The notes beneath the pieces are model-generated. The model searched no databases. It worked only from the letters and a program-made list of their open reading frames with translations, and was not told the DNA's origin. A program made the translations under genes and the position numbers. Shown one piece after another: positions 26,263 through 35,542 of a DNA stretch of 64,000 nt. Each line of letters begins with the position of its first letter. Within the stretch, counting starts at the first letter, position 1. Origin of the DNA: Bifidobacterium catenulatum DSM 16992 = JCM 1194 = LMG 11043 (lineage in GTDB: Bacteria > Actinomycetota > Actinomycetes > Actinomycetales > Bifidobacteriaceae); the NCBI RefSeq assembly GCF_001025195.1, contig NZ_AP012325.1, positions 1,054,001 through 1,118,000 on the forward strand, given 5' to 3'.

Positions 26263-27306
26263 CTACGACACTATTTTGTGGTCGGTGCGGTAAAGGTCAG
26301 GTTCTACGTAGATTTCGAAGCGGAACCATGGCAGTGCGACGCGCACGCTTCGTTCGATCTTGTTCACGGTTTCGACATCGTAATCGCGGTCGAGTTTGCT
26401 GGTCTGCACTTTGACGCACAGCAGAATGTCATCCTCAGACATGTGCACGGTCTGCATGTTCAGCAGTTGTTCCACGCCAGGCGTCGAAATAACGGCCTGC
26501 TCAATCTTCTTTCGGGTATCAGCGTCAACTGCCTCACCGATCAGTAGTGAACCCGACTTGAACATCAGCAGCAACGATCCCGAGATCAGCACAAGACCAA
26601 CCATCAGGCCGCCAAGTGCGTCGAATATCTCATTGTCGAACAGAATCGCCAGACCGATGCCAGCTCCTGCAAATGCCAGACCAATCAAGGCAAGCGTGTC
26701 TTCCATGATGACGGACGCAAGCTCCGCCGACTTGGTGCGCTTCCAGAAACGGAACACACCCATGTGGGGTACGCCCGTACGTTCCATGCGCTCATTCGCT
26801 TCCTTGATGCTTTGATGCAGCCCGTAACCTTCCAGACAGGCGCTGATGGCCACCACAATGAACGCCACCAGCAGTTCCATCTGGTTGGCATCACGCAACG
26901 CGGGATTTTCGACAATGGAGAACAGCTTCTTTACCGCTTCCGAAGTGGAGAAGAAACCTCCGACGAAGAACAGCAGCGTCGCCACCACGAACGAGGCGAG
27001 ATACTTGGCCCGATACAACCCGAACGGATGATCGCCGTCCGTCTTATGTTTGGAGAAGCGGCCGCCTACCATGAGCACGATCTCATTGGAACAGTCGGCG
27101 ATGGAGTGCACCGATTCGGAAAGCATTGCGGACGATCCGGTGAAGAACGCTGCCGCGAGCTTGGCGATGGCCACACCGATATTGGCTCCGAGCGCCGCTT
27201 TGACGGCCGCACCCTGGTGTTCCGTTTCCTGTTGGCGAATATTGTTTGCCGTATTCGCGTTACTGTCGTTCGTACTACTGTCGTTGGAATCTTGCGATTC
27301 GTTCAT
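26263..27306 (-). CDS. cation diffusion facilitator family metal exporter
   Basis: 347-residue metal/proton antiporter of the CDF family, which exports zinc, iron, cobalt or manganese. The N-terminus is Asn/Asp-rich and disordered. Six membrane helices follow, with the metal sites SVHSIADCSNE and DGDHPFGLYRAKY. A cytoplasmic C-terminal domain begins near residue 245 (ADTRKKIEQAVI). Its start is ATG 27306, which has GGAAAGG in front; the GTG at 27342 is less supported. It is monocistronic on the minus strand. The metal cannot be assigned. Confidence 0.9.
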   Translation of the reverse strand: MNESQDSNDSSTNDSNANTANNIRQQETEHQGAAVKAALGANIGVAIAKLAAAFFTGSSAMLSESVHSIADCSNEIVLMVGGRFSKHKTDGDHPFGLYRAKYLASFVVATLLFFVGGFFSTSEAVKKLFSIVENPALRDANQMELLVAFIVVAISACLEGYGLHQSIKEANERMERTGVPHMGVFRFWKRTKSAELASVIMEDTLALIGLAFAGAGIGLAILFDNEIFDALGGLMVGLVLISGSLLLMFKSGSLLIGEAVDADTRKKIEQAVISTPGVEQLLNMQTVHMSEDDILLCVKVQTSKLDRDYDVETVNKIERSVRVALPWFRFEIYVEPDLYRTDHKIVS

Positions 27307-27478
27307 TGCCTTTCCGTTTCTTTCTGGAGTTAATACAGACACGTTTAATCATATATAAGGGTGTGGTATTCCCGTCGTATTCCGGAGGTGAAATGCCAAA
27401 AATGCGTGTAAGACATGGGTGGCTCCCCAATACCGGTAGATTTGTAAAAAACTGCTTTTCTGCAACGAGGAGGGATGA

Positions 27479-28366
27479 TTGGGCGGTTATGGTTCGGATG
27501 CGGTTGGTTTGTTTATCTCGAGAGACGAGACGCTTACGGATGCCAAGGCCGCAGCTGCATGGTCGGCACATGCGAGAAGAATCGGCGGTATGACTGAAGC
27601 TGCACATGACGATTATCAGTTGCCCGAAGAATTCGAGCACTGTTCGAAACTTGACCCTGTACGCGATGCTCCTAGCGCGTTGGACCGCGTCAAGCAAGTC
27701 GTACGCATTCTGCACGAACCAGGCGGATGCCCTTGGGACGGCGAGCAGACCAATACAAGCCTGCTTAAACCACTGTTGGAAGAAACCTACGAATACATCG
27801 ACGCTGTGGAAACGAACGATCGCGACAACATGCGTGAAGAACTCGGCGACATGCTGCTGCAATCCGTTTTCCAAGCGCAAGTGTGCGCCGTTGATACGCA
27901 GGATCCGTTCAACATCGACGAAGTGTGCAACCGTCTCGTAGATAAGCTCATCACCCGCCATCCGCACGTCTTCCAAACAAATGAGGCCACTGACGAGTCC
28001 GCGCCCGCACCGGAAAACGCGCAAGATACGCTGAAACTGTGGGAAGCGATGAAGCAGAAAGAGAAGCATCGCAAGTCCGTGCTCGAAGGCATCTCCCATG
28101 CGCAAGGCGCATTGCCGCGTGCTACAAAAATCGTATCGAGAGTACACAAATCGCAGTATCGTGACCAGCTCGAAACCGCATTCAATTCAAGCGCAGAACA
28201 GACAGACAAACAGCATGATGTCAGTCATCCTTATGCAGACGAAATCATCACCATCATCCGCAAAGCGCAACGTGACGGCGTAGACGTGGAATCCGACCTG
28301 CGTTGCCGCCTGCGCGGCATAGAATCCGAAATCGAACACATCGAAAAGACCATGAACCATGAGTGA
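27479..28366 (+). CDS. mazG: MazG-like nucleoside triphosphate pyrophosphohydrolase
   Basis: Hydrolyses nucleoside triphosphates to monophosphates and pyrophosphate, cleaning abnormal nucleotides. The MazG core is CPWDGEQTNTSLLKPLLEE and then EETYEYIDAVE and REELGDMLLQ, where the Glu and Asp residues bind magnesium. 295 residues from TTG 27479, supported by AGGAGGG five bases before it; ATG 27590 gives a shorter product with a weaker site. The stop overlaps the start of a broken pepC gene (ATGAGTGA), so the two were once coupled. Confidence 0.85.
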   Translation: MGGYGSDAVGLFISRDETLTDAKAAAAWSAHARRIGGMTEAAHDDYQLPEEFEHCSKLDPVRDAPSALDRVKQVVRILHEPGGCPWDGEQTNTSLLKPLLEETYEYIDAVETNDRDNMREELGDMLLQSVFQAQVCAVDTQDPFNIDEVCNRLVDKLITRHPHVFQTNEATDESAPAPENAQDTLKLWEAMKQKEKHRKSVLEGISHAQGALPRATKIVSRVHKSQYRDQLETAFNSSAEQTDKQHDVSHPYADEIITIIRKAQRDGVDVESDLRCRLRGIESEIEHIEKTMNHE

Positions 28367-28813
28367 CGTTAAAGCACTCGACCCAGCACTGCTCAAAACA
28401 GCATTCCGCGGACTTCAACGCCGACCGTGCCAATGATGATGGTGGTTGGTGGCAGATGTTTGCCAATTTGGTGAACAAGTATGGTTTGGTGCCGAAGAGT
28501 GCTTATCCGGAGTCGGCTAATTCGAGGAATTCGGGATGCGTTCAAACAGTATTTGAATACGAAGCTACGTGAATTCGCGTCCGATTTGCGCGACCGTCAT
28601 ACGGCTGGAACGTCGTTGGATGAGTTGCGTGGCGATGGCTTTTTTGATTGCGATACTGTGCGCGTTGACCAGCTTTTCGGTACGGAATTCACGTTCGACA
28701 AGGCCAAGGGGTTGGAGCATGGCGATTGCCCAAACAATCATGCCATGACGTTGACTGGCGTGAATTTGGATGAGGATGGTCGCCCGAATCGTTGGAAGGT
28801 GGTGAAGGCTTGT
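28359..28813 (+). pseudogene. pepC: aminopeptidase C (PepC, bleomycin hydrolase type), internally deleted and frameshifted
   Basis: Scattered blocks of a C1-like cysteine peptidase in order but in different frames: MSDVKALDPALLKT, then FNADRAN joined to DDGGWWQMFANLVNKYG and VPKSAYPES, then YLNTKLREFASDLR, then VDQLFGTEFTFDKAKGLE and NHAMTLTGVNLDEDG. Each block matches a known part of PepC, yet the whole is only about 150 codons instead of about 440. The catalytic Cys region is gone, and His survives in NHAMTLTG. Several deletions and at least one frameshift explain this. The remnant ends abruptly after RWKV. Confidence 0.88.
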
Positions 28814-28815
28814 GC

Positions 28816-28991
28816 ACAGGTCGCAGATCATGCCGATCACATAGAACAACGGCCAGTCGAACAACACGTAGTTCCGTGCCGTACCGACGTCACCGGTGCG
28901 TACGTCGTAATTGAGTGCCGCTATCACATAAATCATGATTGCGGACATGATGAAAACTAAAGAGAATGCCTTCCTTGCCGTTACGTGGCAT
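28816..28991 (-). pseudogene. fragment of a membrane protein
   Basis: The minus strand reads KAFSLVFIMSAIMIYVIAAL and then VLFDWPLFYVIGMICDLC: two hydrophobic segments with coding-like composition and no start or stop of their own. It abuts the pepC remnant exactly, so both ends meet at one deletion scar. The family is not recognised. Confidence 0.45.
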
Positions 28992-29137
28992 GGAATTTCC
29001 TTTGCTATGCATTCGATGTGTTAACGTATCAGCCCCTCTGGCCTGTTTCGCGCGTTGCCTTCGCAAGAGGAGCGCGGAGGGCTAGAGGGTGCATATCGAA
29101 ATCCAAAATACTTGTGAAGCACATGCGAAAAGAAAGA
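28992..29137. other. gene-free stretch
   Basis: AT-richer sequence between the deletion scar and the ABC-F terminator. I see no gene or clear regulatory site. Confidence 0.4.
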
Positions 29138-29160
29138 GCCGGACATTTTTCACGTCCGGC
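29128..29160 (-). terminator. terminator of the minus-strand ABC-F gene
   Basis: On the minus strand GCCGGAC (29160-29154) pairs with GTCCGGC (29144-29138) and runs into a T-rich tail. Confidence 0.75.
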
Positions 29161-29197
29161 ATAAGTACAATCCCCCAATAAACTGGAATTACTCGGC

Positions 29198-30799
29198 TTA
29201 CTCTTCGGCCACCAGCTCCAGATAGGAATCATTCCACAGGTCTTCGTCGCCGTCAGGCATAAGCAGTACACGCTCAGGATTCAGAGCCTGTACTGCGCCC
29301 TCGTCGTGGGTGACCAGCACGATCGCTCCCTCGTATTTGGCTATGGCCTTCAGAATCTCGTCGCGGGACGCGGGGTCAAGGTTGTTGGTCGGTTCGTCGA
29401 GCAGCAGCACGTTCGCACGGCTCGTCACCAATGTCGCCAACGCCAGTCGCGTCTTTTCACCGCCGGAAAGCACACGAGCCGGCTTCAACGCGTCGTCACC
29501 CGAAAACAGGAACGAACCAAGAATCGAACGCGCCTGCGTGTCGTCCAGTTCCGGAGCGACATGGATCAGGTTCTGCAATACGGTGGCGTCCAGGTCCAAC
29601 GTGTCGTGTTCCTGTGCGAAATAGCCGATTTTGCAACCATGACCGTAATCTACGGAACCAGTGTCCGGCTCCTCCAAATGCGCAAGCAACCGCAGAGTAG
29701 TGGTCTTACCGGCACCGTTGTATCCCAGAATCACCACGCGCGAACCCTTGTCAATAGCCAAGTTCACGCCGGCGAACACAATGTTCGAACCGTAGGCTTT
29801 CGAAACATCCTTTGCCATGATTGGCGTACGACCGCACGGAGCTGGTTCCGGGAAACGAATATCCGCCACTTTCTCCTGCTTTTGCGCCTCGGACGTGTTC
29901 TCGAGGAGTTTCTCCGCGCGGCGCATCATGTTCTGTGCGGCCACGGCCTTGGTGGCCTTCGCGTGCAGGCGAATACCTTGCTGCATGAGGCGTTCCGCCT
30001 TCTTTTCGGCGACCTCGCGTTCGCGGCGGCGACGTTCCTCGTCAACCACGCGCTGGTGCAGGTAGGCCTTCCAGCCGAGGGAATACATGTCAATCTGGCC
30101 AAGCTGCGCATCCAGATGCCACACCTTGTTCACCACTTCGTCCAACAGTTCGGTGGAGTGGGAGATGACCAGGAATCCACCCTCGTATTTCTTCAGGTAT
30201 CCGCGCAACCATTCGATGGAGTCGGCGTCCAAATGGTTGGTCGGTTCGTCGAGGATCAGTGTGTCCGCATCGGAGAACAGGATGCGGGCCAATTCGATAC
30301 GACGACGCTGGCCGCCGGAAAGCGTGCCCAATTGCTGGCCCATGACCTCCTGCGGCAGACCGAGACTTGCCGCCATGGCGGTCGCTTCGGACTGAGCCGC
30401 ATAGCCGCCGGCCTTTTCAAAATCCTGCATGGCCTTGTCGTAACGGTTCATCGCGCGGGTCATGACGTCCGGATCCGGATCGGTCATCTCCTTTTCAGCC
30501 TTGCGGATACGCATGATGATCGATGCGATGTCTCGCGCGCTCATCATGCGGTCGAGCGCGGTCTGTTCCGGATCGGCGGCATGCGTGTCCTGCGGCAGAT
30601 AGCCGAGCTTGCCCGATACACGCACTTTGCCGGCGGTGGGCAGCATGTCGCCGGTGATCACGCGGGTAAGCGTGGTCTTACCGGCACCGTTACGGCCGAC
30701 CAGGCCGATCTTGTCTCCCTTAGCGACATGGAAATTCGTGGGATGCAGCAACGTGCGCGCACCGATCTGAATCTCAAGTCCCTGCGCCTCAATCGCCAT
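29198..30799 (-). CDS. ABC-F family ATPase (EttA/Uup-like)
   Basis: 533-residue soluble protein with two ATP-binding cassettes and no membrane domain. Cassette 1 has GRNGAGKTT near residue 36, LSGGQRRR and LILDEPTNHLD. Cassette 2 has GYNGAGKTT, LSGGEKTR and LLLDEPTNNLD. A charged linker rich in Arg and Glu (residues about 235-300) separates them, as in ABC-F ribosome-acting factors. Cytoplasmic, probably acts on the ribosome during translation. Start ATG 30799 fits the conserved N-terminus. Single-gene transcript with a terminator at 29138-29160. Confidence 0.93.
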   Translation of the reverse strand: MAIEAQGLEIQIGARTLLHPTNFHVAKGDKIGLVGRNGAGKTTLTRVITGDMLPTAGKVRVSGKLGYLPQDTHAADPEQTALDRMMSARDIASIIMRIRKAEKEMTDPDPDVMTRAMNRYDKAMQDFEKAGGYAAQSEATAMAASLGLPQEVMGQQLGTLSGGQRRRIELARILFSDADTLILDEPTNHLDADSIEWLRGYLKKYEGGFLVISHSTELLDEVVNKVWHLDAQLGQIDMYSLGWKAYLHQRVVDEERRRREREVAEKKAERLMQQGIRLHAKATKAVAAQNMMRRAEKLLENTSEAQKQEKVADIRFPEPAPCGRTPIMAKDVSKAYGSNIVFAGVNLAIDKGSRVVILGYNGAGKTTTLRLLAHLEEPDTGSVDYGHGCKIGYFAQEHDTLDLDATVLQNLIHVAPELDDTQARSILGSFLFSGDDALKPARVLSGGEKTRLALATLVTSRANVLLLDEPTNNLDPASRDEILKAIAKYEGAIVLVTHDEGAVQALNPERVLLMPDGDEDLWNDSYLELVAEE

Positions 30800-30881
30800 G
30801 CCGTGATACCTCTAGTCTTTCGTGTTCCTTCAAACGCCAATCGAACATCATAGCGAACACCCGCAACCGTTTCACCTCATC

Positions 30882-31598
30882 TCACGTTTCATTTCCAAGC
30901 AGATGCCGGAGCAGTGATTCGCGGTGGTTGATGAAGACCCTGGTGATTTGATAGCTGTCCGTATCCTCATAATCGCAGGGGTGGACGCCGTTTTCGTCGA
31001 ATGACAGGATTTCCGCATCCGGCAGACCGAGCAGAATCGGCGAATGGGTTGCGATGATGAATTGTGATCCGTCGTTTGCCATTCGGTACATGTGCTCCAG
31101 CAGAGTCAATTGCCGCTGTGTCGAGAGCGCGGATTCGGGTTCGTCCATAAGATAGAGACCCTTTCCCGTGTGGGACAGGAGAATCTCCAGAAAACCTTCG
31201 CCATGCGACATCTCGTGCAAACGGGACATGTCGCCATATCCGCGACTGTATTCACGAGCCTGTGTCGCCAGCGTGAAAAAACTTTCCGCACGCAGGAAGA
31301 AGCTCGATGGGCCGATCGCATACTGCCGGTATATCGTCATCGCCTTGGCGAGATCCGACGTGTCATCGTATGTGCTGAAACGGTAGTTGCGCGTGCCGCC
31401 TTCCGCGTTGAAGCCGCAGGCGACGGCGACGCCTTCCAGCAAGGTTGATTTGCCGCTACCGTTCTCGCCTACCAGAAAGGTGACATTCTTGTGGAATCTA
31501 AGTTCGTCAATCGAACGCAATGAGGGAATTCGACTGACGTACGAATCGGTCAGCATATTCCAGTCGATGCGCAGTCCCGACACGATCAGATCATCCAT
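30882..31598 (-). CDS. AAA family ATPase (SMC/RecF-like, single domain)
   Basis: 238-residue ATPase. The Walker A is VGENGSGKST near residue 43, a signature-like SHGEGF follows, then Walker B GLYLMDEPES, and IATHSP with the D-loop His. This is the small ATPase type often found alone or in defence and repair loci. The start ATG 31598 follows GGGGAAGT; the frame is open to 31700 but that part looks non-coding. Function cannot be assigned beyond ATP hydrolysis. Confidence 0.85.
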   Translation of the reverse strand: MDDLIVSGLRIDWNMLTDSYVSRIPSLRSIDELRFHKNVTFLVGENGSGKSTLLEGVAVACGFNAEGGTRNYRFSTYDDTSDLAKAMTIYRQYAIGPSSFFLRAESFFTLATQAREYSRGYGDMSRLHEMSHGEGFLEILLSHTGKGLYLMDEPESALSTQRQLTLLEHMYRMANDGSQFIIATHSPILLGLPDAEILSFDENGVHPCDYEDTDSYQITRVFINHRESLLRHLLGNET

Positions 31599-31828
31599 AC
31601 TTCCCCATATCCGGCCAGAGCCAACCCACAGACCAGTGGCATGGCTCGATGTACGCAACGGCTCCACCAGTCTCACATTGTCCTGCGTGCCATATGCCAC
31701 TTCAGATTATAGGACGGGCGGTGGGAAGGATGCATATATGCTACGCCGACGCAGCGGATGAAACGAATTATCCACTCTCGTGATTGATTCGCTACAGTGG
31801 TGTCAGAACCATTCAGGAGGGAAGAAGC

Positions 31829-32434
31829 ATGGCAAGGGCTTTGATTGTGGTGGATGTACAGCCGACGTTCTGTGAAGGAGGCGAACTTGGCGTGCAGGGA
31901 GGCAATGCGGTCGCCGAACGTATCGCGGATTATGTGAACGAGCACCGGAGCGAATACGCATATATCGCAACCACGCAGGATTGGCATATCGAGCCGGGGA
32001 CCCACTGGTCCGAGCATCCTGATTTCGTGGACACCTGGCCGGTGCATGGCAAGGCCGGAACCGCCAATGCCGAGCTGCATCCCGCCATCGCCGCATTGAA
32101 CATCGAGCATCATTTCGAAAAGGGTCAGTATTCGCCCTCATATTCCGGCTTCGAAGGCTTTGAGGACAACACCGACCGCATTCCCACCCGCGAAGAAGTC
32201 TCCACCGCCATGGCCGCGGGCAGGACACTCGCCAACGGGTTGAAGACCGCAGGCATCACACGGGTCGATGTGGTCGGACTGGCCGAATCGCACTGCGTCA
32301 AGGAGACCGCTCTCGACGCAAAAAAGCTGGGATTCGAAGTGCACGTCATCGAGAACCTGACCGAACCGGTCAGTGAGGAACTCGGTATCGCAGCCCGTCG
32401 GCAGATGAGCGAAGCCGGCATCATCCTTGACTGA
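31829..32434 (+). CDS. pncA: nicotinamidase / isochorismatase family protein
   Basis: 201 residues. Likely turns nicotinamide into nicotinic acid for NAD salvage. The catalytic Asp is in VVDVQPTFCEGG (Asp9). The metal ligands are in TTQDWHIEPGTHW, where the paired His residues are placed as in PncA. The nucleophile Cys is in ESHCVKET near residue 155. A strong AGGAGGG precedes ATG 31829. The isochorismatase fold also has other amidases, so the substrate is inferred from the metal-site pattern. Confidence 0.88.
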   Translation: MARALIVVDVQPTFCEGGELGVQGGNAVAERIADYVNEHRSEYAYIATTQDWHIEPGTHWSEHPDFVDTWPVHGKAGTANAELHPAIAALNIEHHFEKGQYSPSYSGFEGFEDNTDRIPTREEVSTAMAAGRTLANGLKTAGITRVDVVGLAESHCVKETALDAKKLGFEVHVIENLTEPVSEELGIAARRQMSEAGIILD

Positions 32435-32762
32435 TCTCGACTGATCGGCCCCAATCAGCAGATATCAATCCGAATGGCGCCGACGGCCATGGCATTGTTC
32501 ATAATGCTTGGGGTCGAATGATCATATGCTATGATGGAATATGTTGAGTGTATTTAAATCCTCCCATATGCCAAGAGGGTTTTCGGGAAAGAGAAACGGA
32601 CATTGCGTATCTAACGGGCGGCGGATACCGTCGGCAGAACCGTGCGCGTTGAAGCGCACTGCCGCGTAGCTTGCTCGTATGCACATTTCACGGTTCCGTA
32701 TCCGTTCGTTTTTTCACAATCAAGACCTCGCAGTGCGCCTGTATGAGAAAGAAGCCCCATAC
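32435..32762. other. leader region of the second ABC-F gene
   Basis: No full gene. It contains a possible 42-residue open frame (32541-32669) and a hairpin GTGCGC/GCGCAC at 32643-32659. Leaders with short peptides control many antibiotic-response ABC-F genes, so this could be a regulatory leader. The function is not shown by the sequence. Confidence 0.35.
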
Positions 32763-34367
32763 ATGGCCCGGACAACAATGCTCACGCTTACTGGCATCTC
32801 TTACACATACCCATCCATGTCTGAACCACTGTTCGAACACGTGTCCGCATCTTTCCAACAAGGATGGACCGCCGTGCTCGGCGACAACGGACTCGGCAAA
32901 ACGACTCTACTGAACATCGCCATCGGAATGTTGCCCGCCGATACCGGCAGCATCAACCCGGACCCGCATGGACTCACTATCGCTACCTGCCCGCAAGACA
33001 ACATGGTGAGGCCTAAGAACCTCGACGACTTCGCCACGGATTGGTCGCCCGGAACCATGCGTGTACGCAACGCGTTACACATCGGCGATGACTGGCCCTA
33101 CCGTTATGAAACGCTTTCCGGAGGCGAAACGAAACGATTGCAGGTCGCTTGCGCAATCACAGCGCGTCCCGATGTGCTCGTGCTTGACGAACCCACCAAC
33201 CACGTTGATGGTGAAACACGGAAAGCCATAGTCGAAGTCATGCGCCAATACCAGGGCATAGGCATCGTAATATCCCACGATGTCGCACTGGTTGACGCTA
33301 CATGCGCACGATGCGTCATATTCGAACGACGGCACATCAGTGGGCGTAACATCACCGCCATCAGCACATATGATGGCGGATATACGCAAGCGCATGAGCT
33401 GATGACGTCCAGACTGCGTGGAGACGAGGAGTCAATCCGTGCGGCACGGCAGGAAGTCACACGACTGCGGTCCGCACAAGCACAGCGACATCAAGCCATG
33501 CAAAGCGCATATGCTCGCAAACGCAACGGGTGGAAAATCGACCGCAAAGATCACAGCGCCCTCGATCACCACAAATGGATCGAAAAACAGACCGATACCG
33601 CTTCGGGCGCCGCATACCGACAAATGAACAAGCGTCTTGAACGAGCACAGCGCACACTAGATTCACTAACCGTAGCGGCCAAACGCTACGACGGCGACAT
33701 CTGGATCGACATACGGCCAAGCAACAGAAAGGAGCTCCTGCATCTCACGGAAGGTATTATCATATTCGGCAGCGGCAGGATGACCAGCTCGAACGATGCC
33801 GCGAGAACGCCAACACAATCCATACTGCATGCCGACGGACATCAATGGAAAGTCGCGCATAATCCAGGGATGAGTGGTGAAAAACCACGGATGCCAGGTG
33901 TCGCCATACCAAAACTCAGCATCGGACAGCAAGACCATATCGGACTGACCGGTGCCAACGGACTCGGCAAAACAACCGTGATGAACGCATTGCTGGACAG
34001 CATGCCGGAAGACTTGCCGCATCTGATCGTCCAGCAGCAAACGGGAGAAGCCGCGCTTTCTCAAACCATGAGACGACTCGCCGCATTGCAGGGTAAGGAA
34101 CGCTCGCAGGTGCTGGCCGCCTTCGCCCAGCTCAACGCCGATCCGGATAAGCTGCTTTCTAACGAAGCGCCGTCTCCGGGCGAACTGCGCAAGCTCATGT
34201 TGTGCTTGGGCATTCTTGACCGGCCTCAGTTGATTGTCATGGACGAGCCGACGAACTATCTTGACTTAGAGTCCAAGGTGGCTCTGGCAAGATGTCTTGC
34301 CGACTATCCGGGAGCATTGGTGGTGGCCAGTCATGATGAGTGGTTCCTTGACCAAGTAGTCAGATAA
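32763..34367 (+). CDS. ABC-F family ATPase, divergent (Vga/Msr/Lsa-like)
   Basis: 534-residue two-cassette soluble ATPase. Cassette 1 has GDNGLGKTT, LSGGETKRLQ and LVLDEPTNHVD. Cassette 2 has GANGLGKTT, the unusual signature SPGELRKLML instead of LSGGE, and LIVMDEPTNYLD. A charged linker of about 130 residues lies between the cassettes. It is only remotely like the neighbour at 29198, and resembles the ABC-F ribosome protection type that lowers susceptibility to some antibiotics. Substrate or drug cannot be named. Start ATG 32763 is chosen over 32679 because the extra residues look non-coding. Confidence 0.85.
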   Translation: MARTTMLTLTGISYTYPSMSEPLFEHVSASFQQGWTAVLGDNGLGKTTLLNIAIGMLPADTGSINPDPHGLTIATCPQDNMVRPKNLDDFATDWSPGTMRVRNALHIGDDWPYRYETLSGGETKRLQVACAITARPDVLVLDEPTNHVDGETRKAIVEVMRQYQGIGIVISHDVALVDATCARCVIFERRHISGRNITAISTYDGGYTQAHELMTSRLRGDEESIRAARQEVTRLRSAQAQRHQAMQSAYARKRNGWKIDRKDHSALDHHKWIEKQTDTASGAAYRQMNKRLERAQRTLDSLTVAAKRYDGDIWIDIRPSNRKELLHLTEGIIIFGSGRMTSSNDAARTPTQSILHADGHQWKVAHNPGMSGEKPRMPGVAIPKLSIGQQDHIGLTGANGLGKTTVMNALLDSMPEDLPHLIVQQQTGEAALSQTMRRLAALQGKERSQVLAAFAQLNADPDKLLSNEAPSPGELRKLMLCLGILDRPQLIVMDEPTNYLDLESKVALARCLADYPGALVVASHDEWFLDQVVR

Positions 34368-34516
34368 GCCAAGCGATGCCTATGCCATCGAAAGCTGGTT
34401 TGCGTTCCGCGTGATCAGGACGCGTAGGCCCGCTTTTTATCAATGCTGTACTAAAGCCAATCGTCATCATATGGTTTCGACATTATGGCATGGTGCACGG
34501 TATTCCGTTGAACTTT

Positions 34517-35005
34517 TTAATATCCCTCGTCGATGAAGATCCATCCGTGTTCCGCCCGCGCGGAACCGGGATTCCACGCGTACCAGCTTCCCCAGCCATC
34601 TTGGGACGAGTTCTGCGAGCCGGCATGGCAAGAGATGTCATTGGAGAGGTAAATCACATTGTCCATCCCGTATTCGTCAATGGCCGTGGAAATCGAAGAA
34701 CTGCCACCGGAAGCCGTGACGTCGTGTTCGGCTGCAAGCAGCGCGGCCGAACGCTTTGCGTCATATCGGACGGCATCCACGCGGCAACCGTTCCAGGATT
34801 TCAGCCTGGCAAGGTCCGCCTTCACCGCGCCGTCGATCTGGGATTCGTCGAACTTGCCCGTCGCGTTGATGCTGATCCGAGCATGACTGACATCGGCAGG
34901 CCGGAGTGGCAGGTAGACGAACCGATACGCGCCGACAGCGCATGCCACGGCGGCGACGCATACCGATACGACGGTGATGGGTTTCTTGCTTTTCGTGGTT
35001 CGCAT
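34517..35005 (-). CDS. hypothetical membrane-anchored protein
   Basis: 162 residues. I do not recognise the family. Residues 9-27 form one membrane helix (ITVVSVCVAAVACAVGAYRF), and the rest is predicted outside. The outer part has two Cys residues in SWNGCRVDAVRYD and SNDISCHAGS that could pair, and ends with the aromatic run WGSWYAWNPGSARAEHGW. Start ATG 35005 has AGAGG upstream. It diverges from a small gene pair at 35062. A secreted or immunity-like role is possible but unsupported. Confidence 0.6.
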   Translation of the reverse strand: MRTTKSKKPITVVSVCVAAVACAVGAYRFVYLPLRPADVSHARISINATGKFDESQIDGAVKADLARLKSWNGCRVDAVRYDAKRSAALLAAEHDVTASGGSSSISTAIDEYGMDNVIYLSNDISCHAGSQNSSQDGWGSWYAWNPGSARAEHGWIFIDEGY

Positions 35006-35061
35006 GATCCTCTCACATAACAGCTTTCCCTAAAGCATACAGCGGAAACGTGATAAGAGGA

Positions 35062-35268
35062 ATGGATACCAAGACCAACAAGAACGCCCTTCAACGGATA
35101 CTACGATGGAACGCGTCAAACAGGCGGAATGATTCCCCCGCTCCGCAAACGAGATCGGCAAACGACTCATGGTATTTGAATATGGACGGTGACGTTTTGA
35201 CGCGTATAAAGCGTATAAAGCCGAATCCGACGAATCAGTACTGGAATGCTGCAAGGAGGGTCAGATGA
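35062..35268 (+). CDS. small hypothetical protein, first gene of an overlapping pair
   Basis: 68 residues, basic, with a conserved-looking aromatic tail (NQYWNAARRVR). I recognise no family. It overlaps the next small gene by ATGA, so the two could be translated together. The ribosome site AAGAGG is only one base from the ATG, which weakens the call; a chance frame is possible. Confidence 0.35.
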   Translation: MDTKTNKNALQRILRWNASNRRNDSPAPQTRSANDSWYLNMDGDVLTRIKRIKPNPTNQYWNAARRVR

Positions 35269-35483
35269 TATTGGCCGATGCCATCAATCTCGTTCTCGCC
35301 GAATATCCTGGAATGAAGGCGATTGGTGCCGCGGAGAGTGCCGATGCGTGGATCATCGGACTCGATTTCACGTCTTCAACAGATGACCATCCGGTGCCGG
35401 GCACACCGAGCGCAGCGGTCGAAAAACATCAGGCGTTCTGCATGACCTTATTCCGGGGACGGAAGGTCTCTGGCATTACATGA
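35265..35483 (+). CDS. small hypothetical protein, second gene of the pair
   Basis: 72-residue acidic protein. ATG 35265 has the excellent site AAGGAGGG at 35252-35259. The text LAEYPGMKAIGAAESADAWIIG and PVPGTPSAAVEKHQA loosely recalls small immunity proteins of the Imm35/YrhB kind (a strand-rich core followed by a Gly-Pro-x-x-V-x-K motif), but this is only a resemblance. Together with 35062 it could be a tiny toxin-immunity style pair. Confidence 0.45.
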   Translation: MILADAINLVLAEYPGMKAIGAAESADAWIIGLDFTSSTDDHPVPGTPSAAVEKHQAFCMTLFRGRKVSGIT

Positions 35484-35542
35484 CCGGTGCCAAAAAGGTG
35501 ACTATTCCTCGGATTTAAAATCCGCCTTAGTCTTCCCATAAG

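Noticed and set aside
29306..30853. 515-codon open frame on the plus strand opposite the first ABC-F gene
   Set aside because: Shadow of the ABC-F gene; the minus strand carries the Walker and signature motifs.
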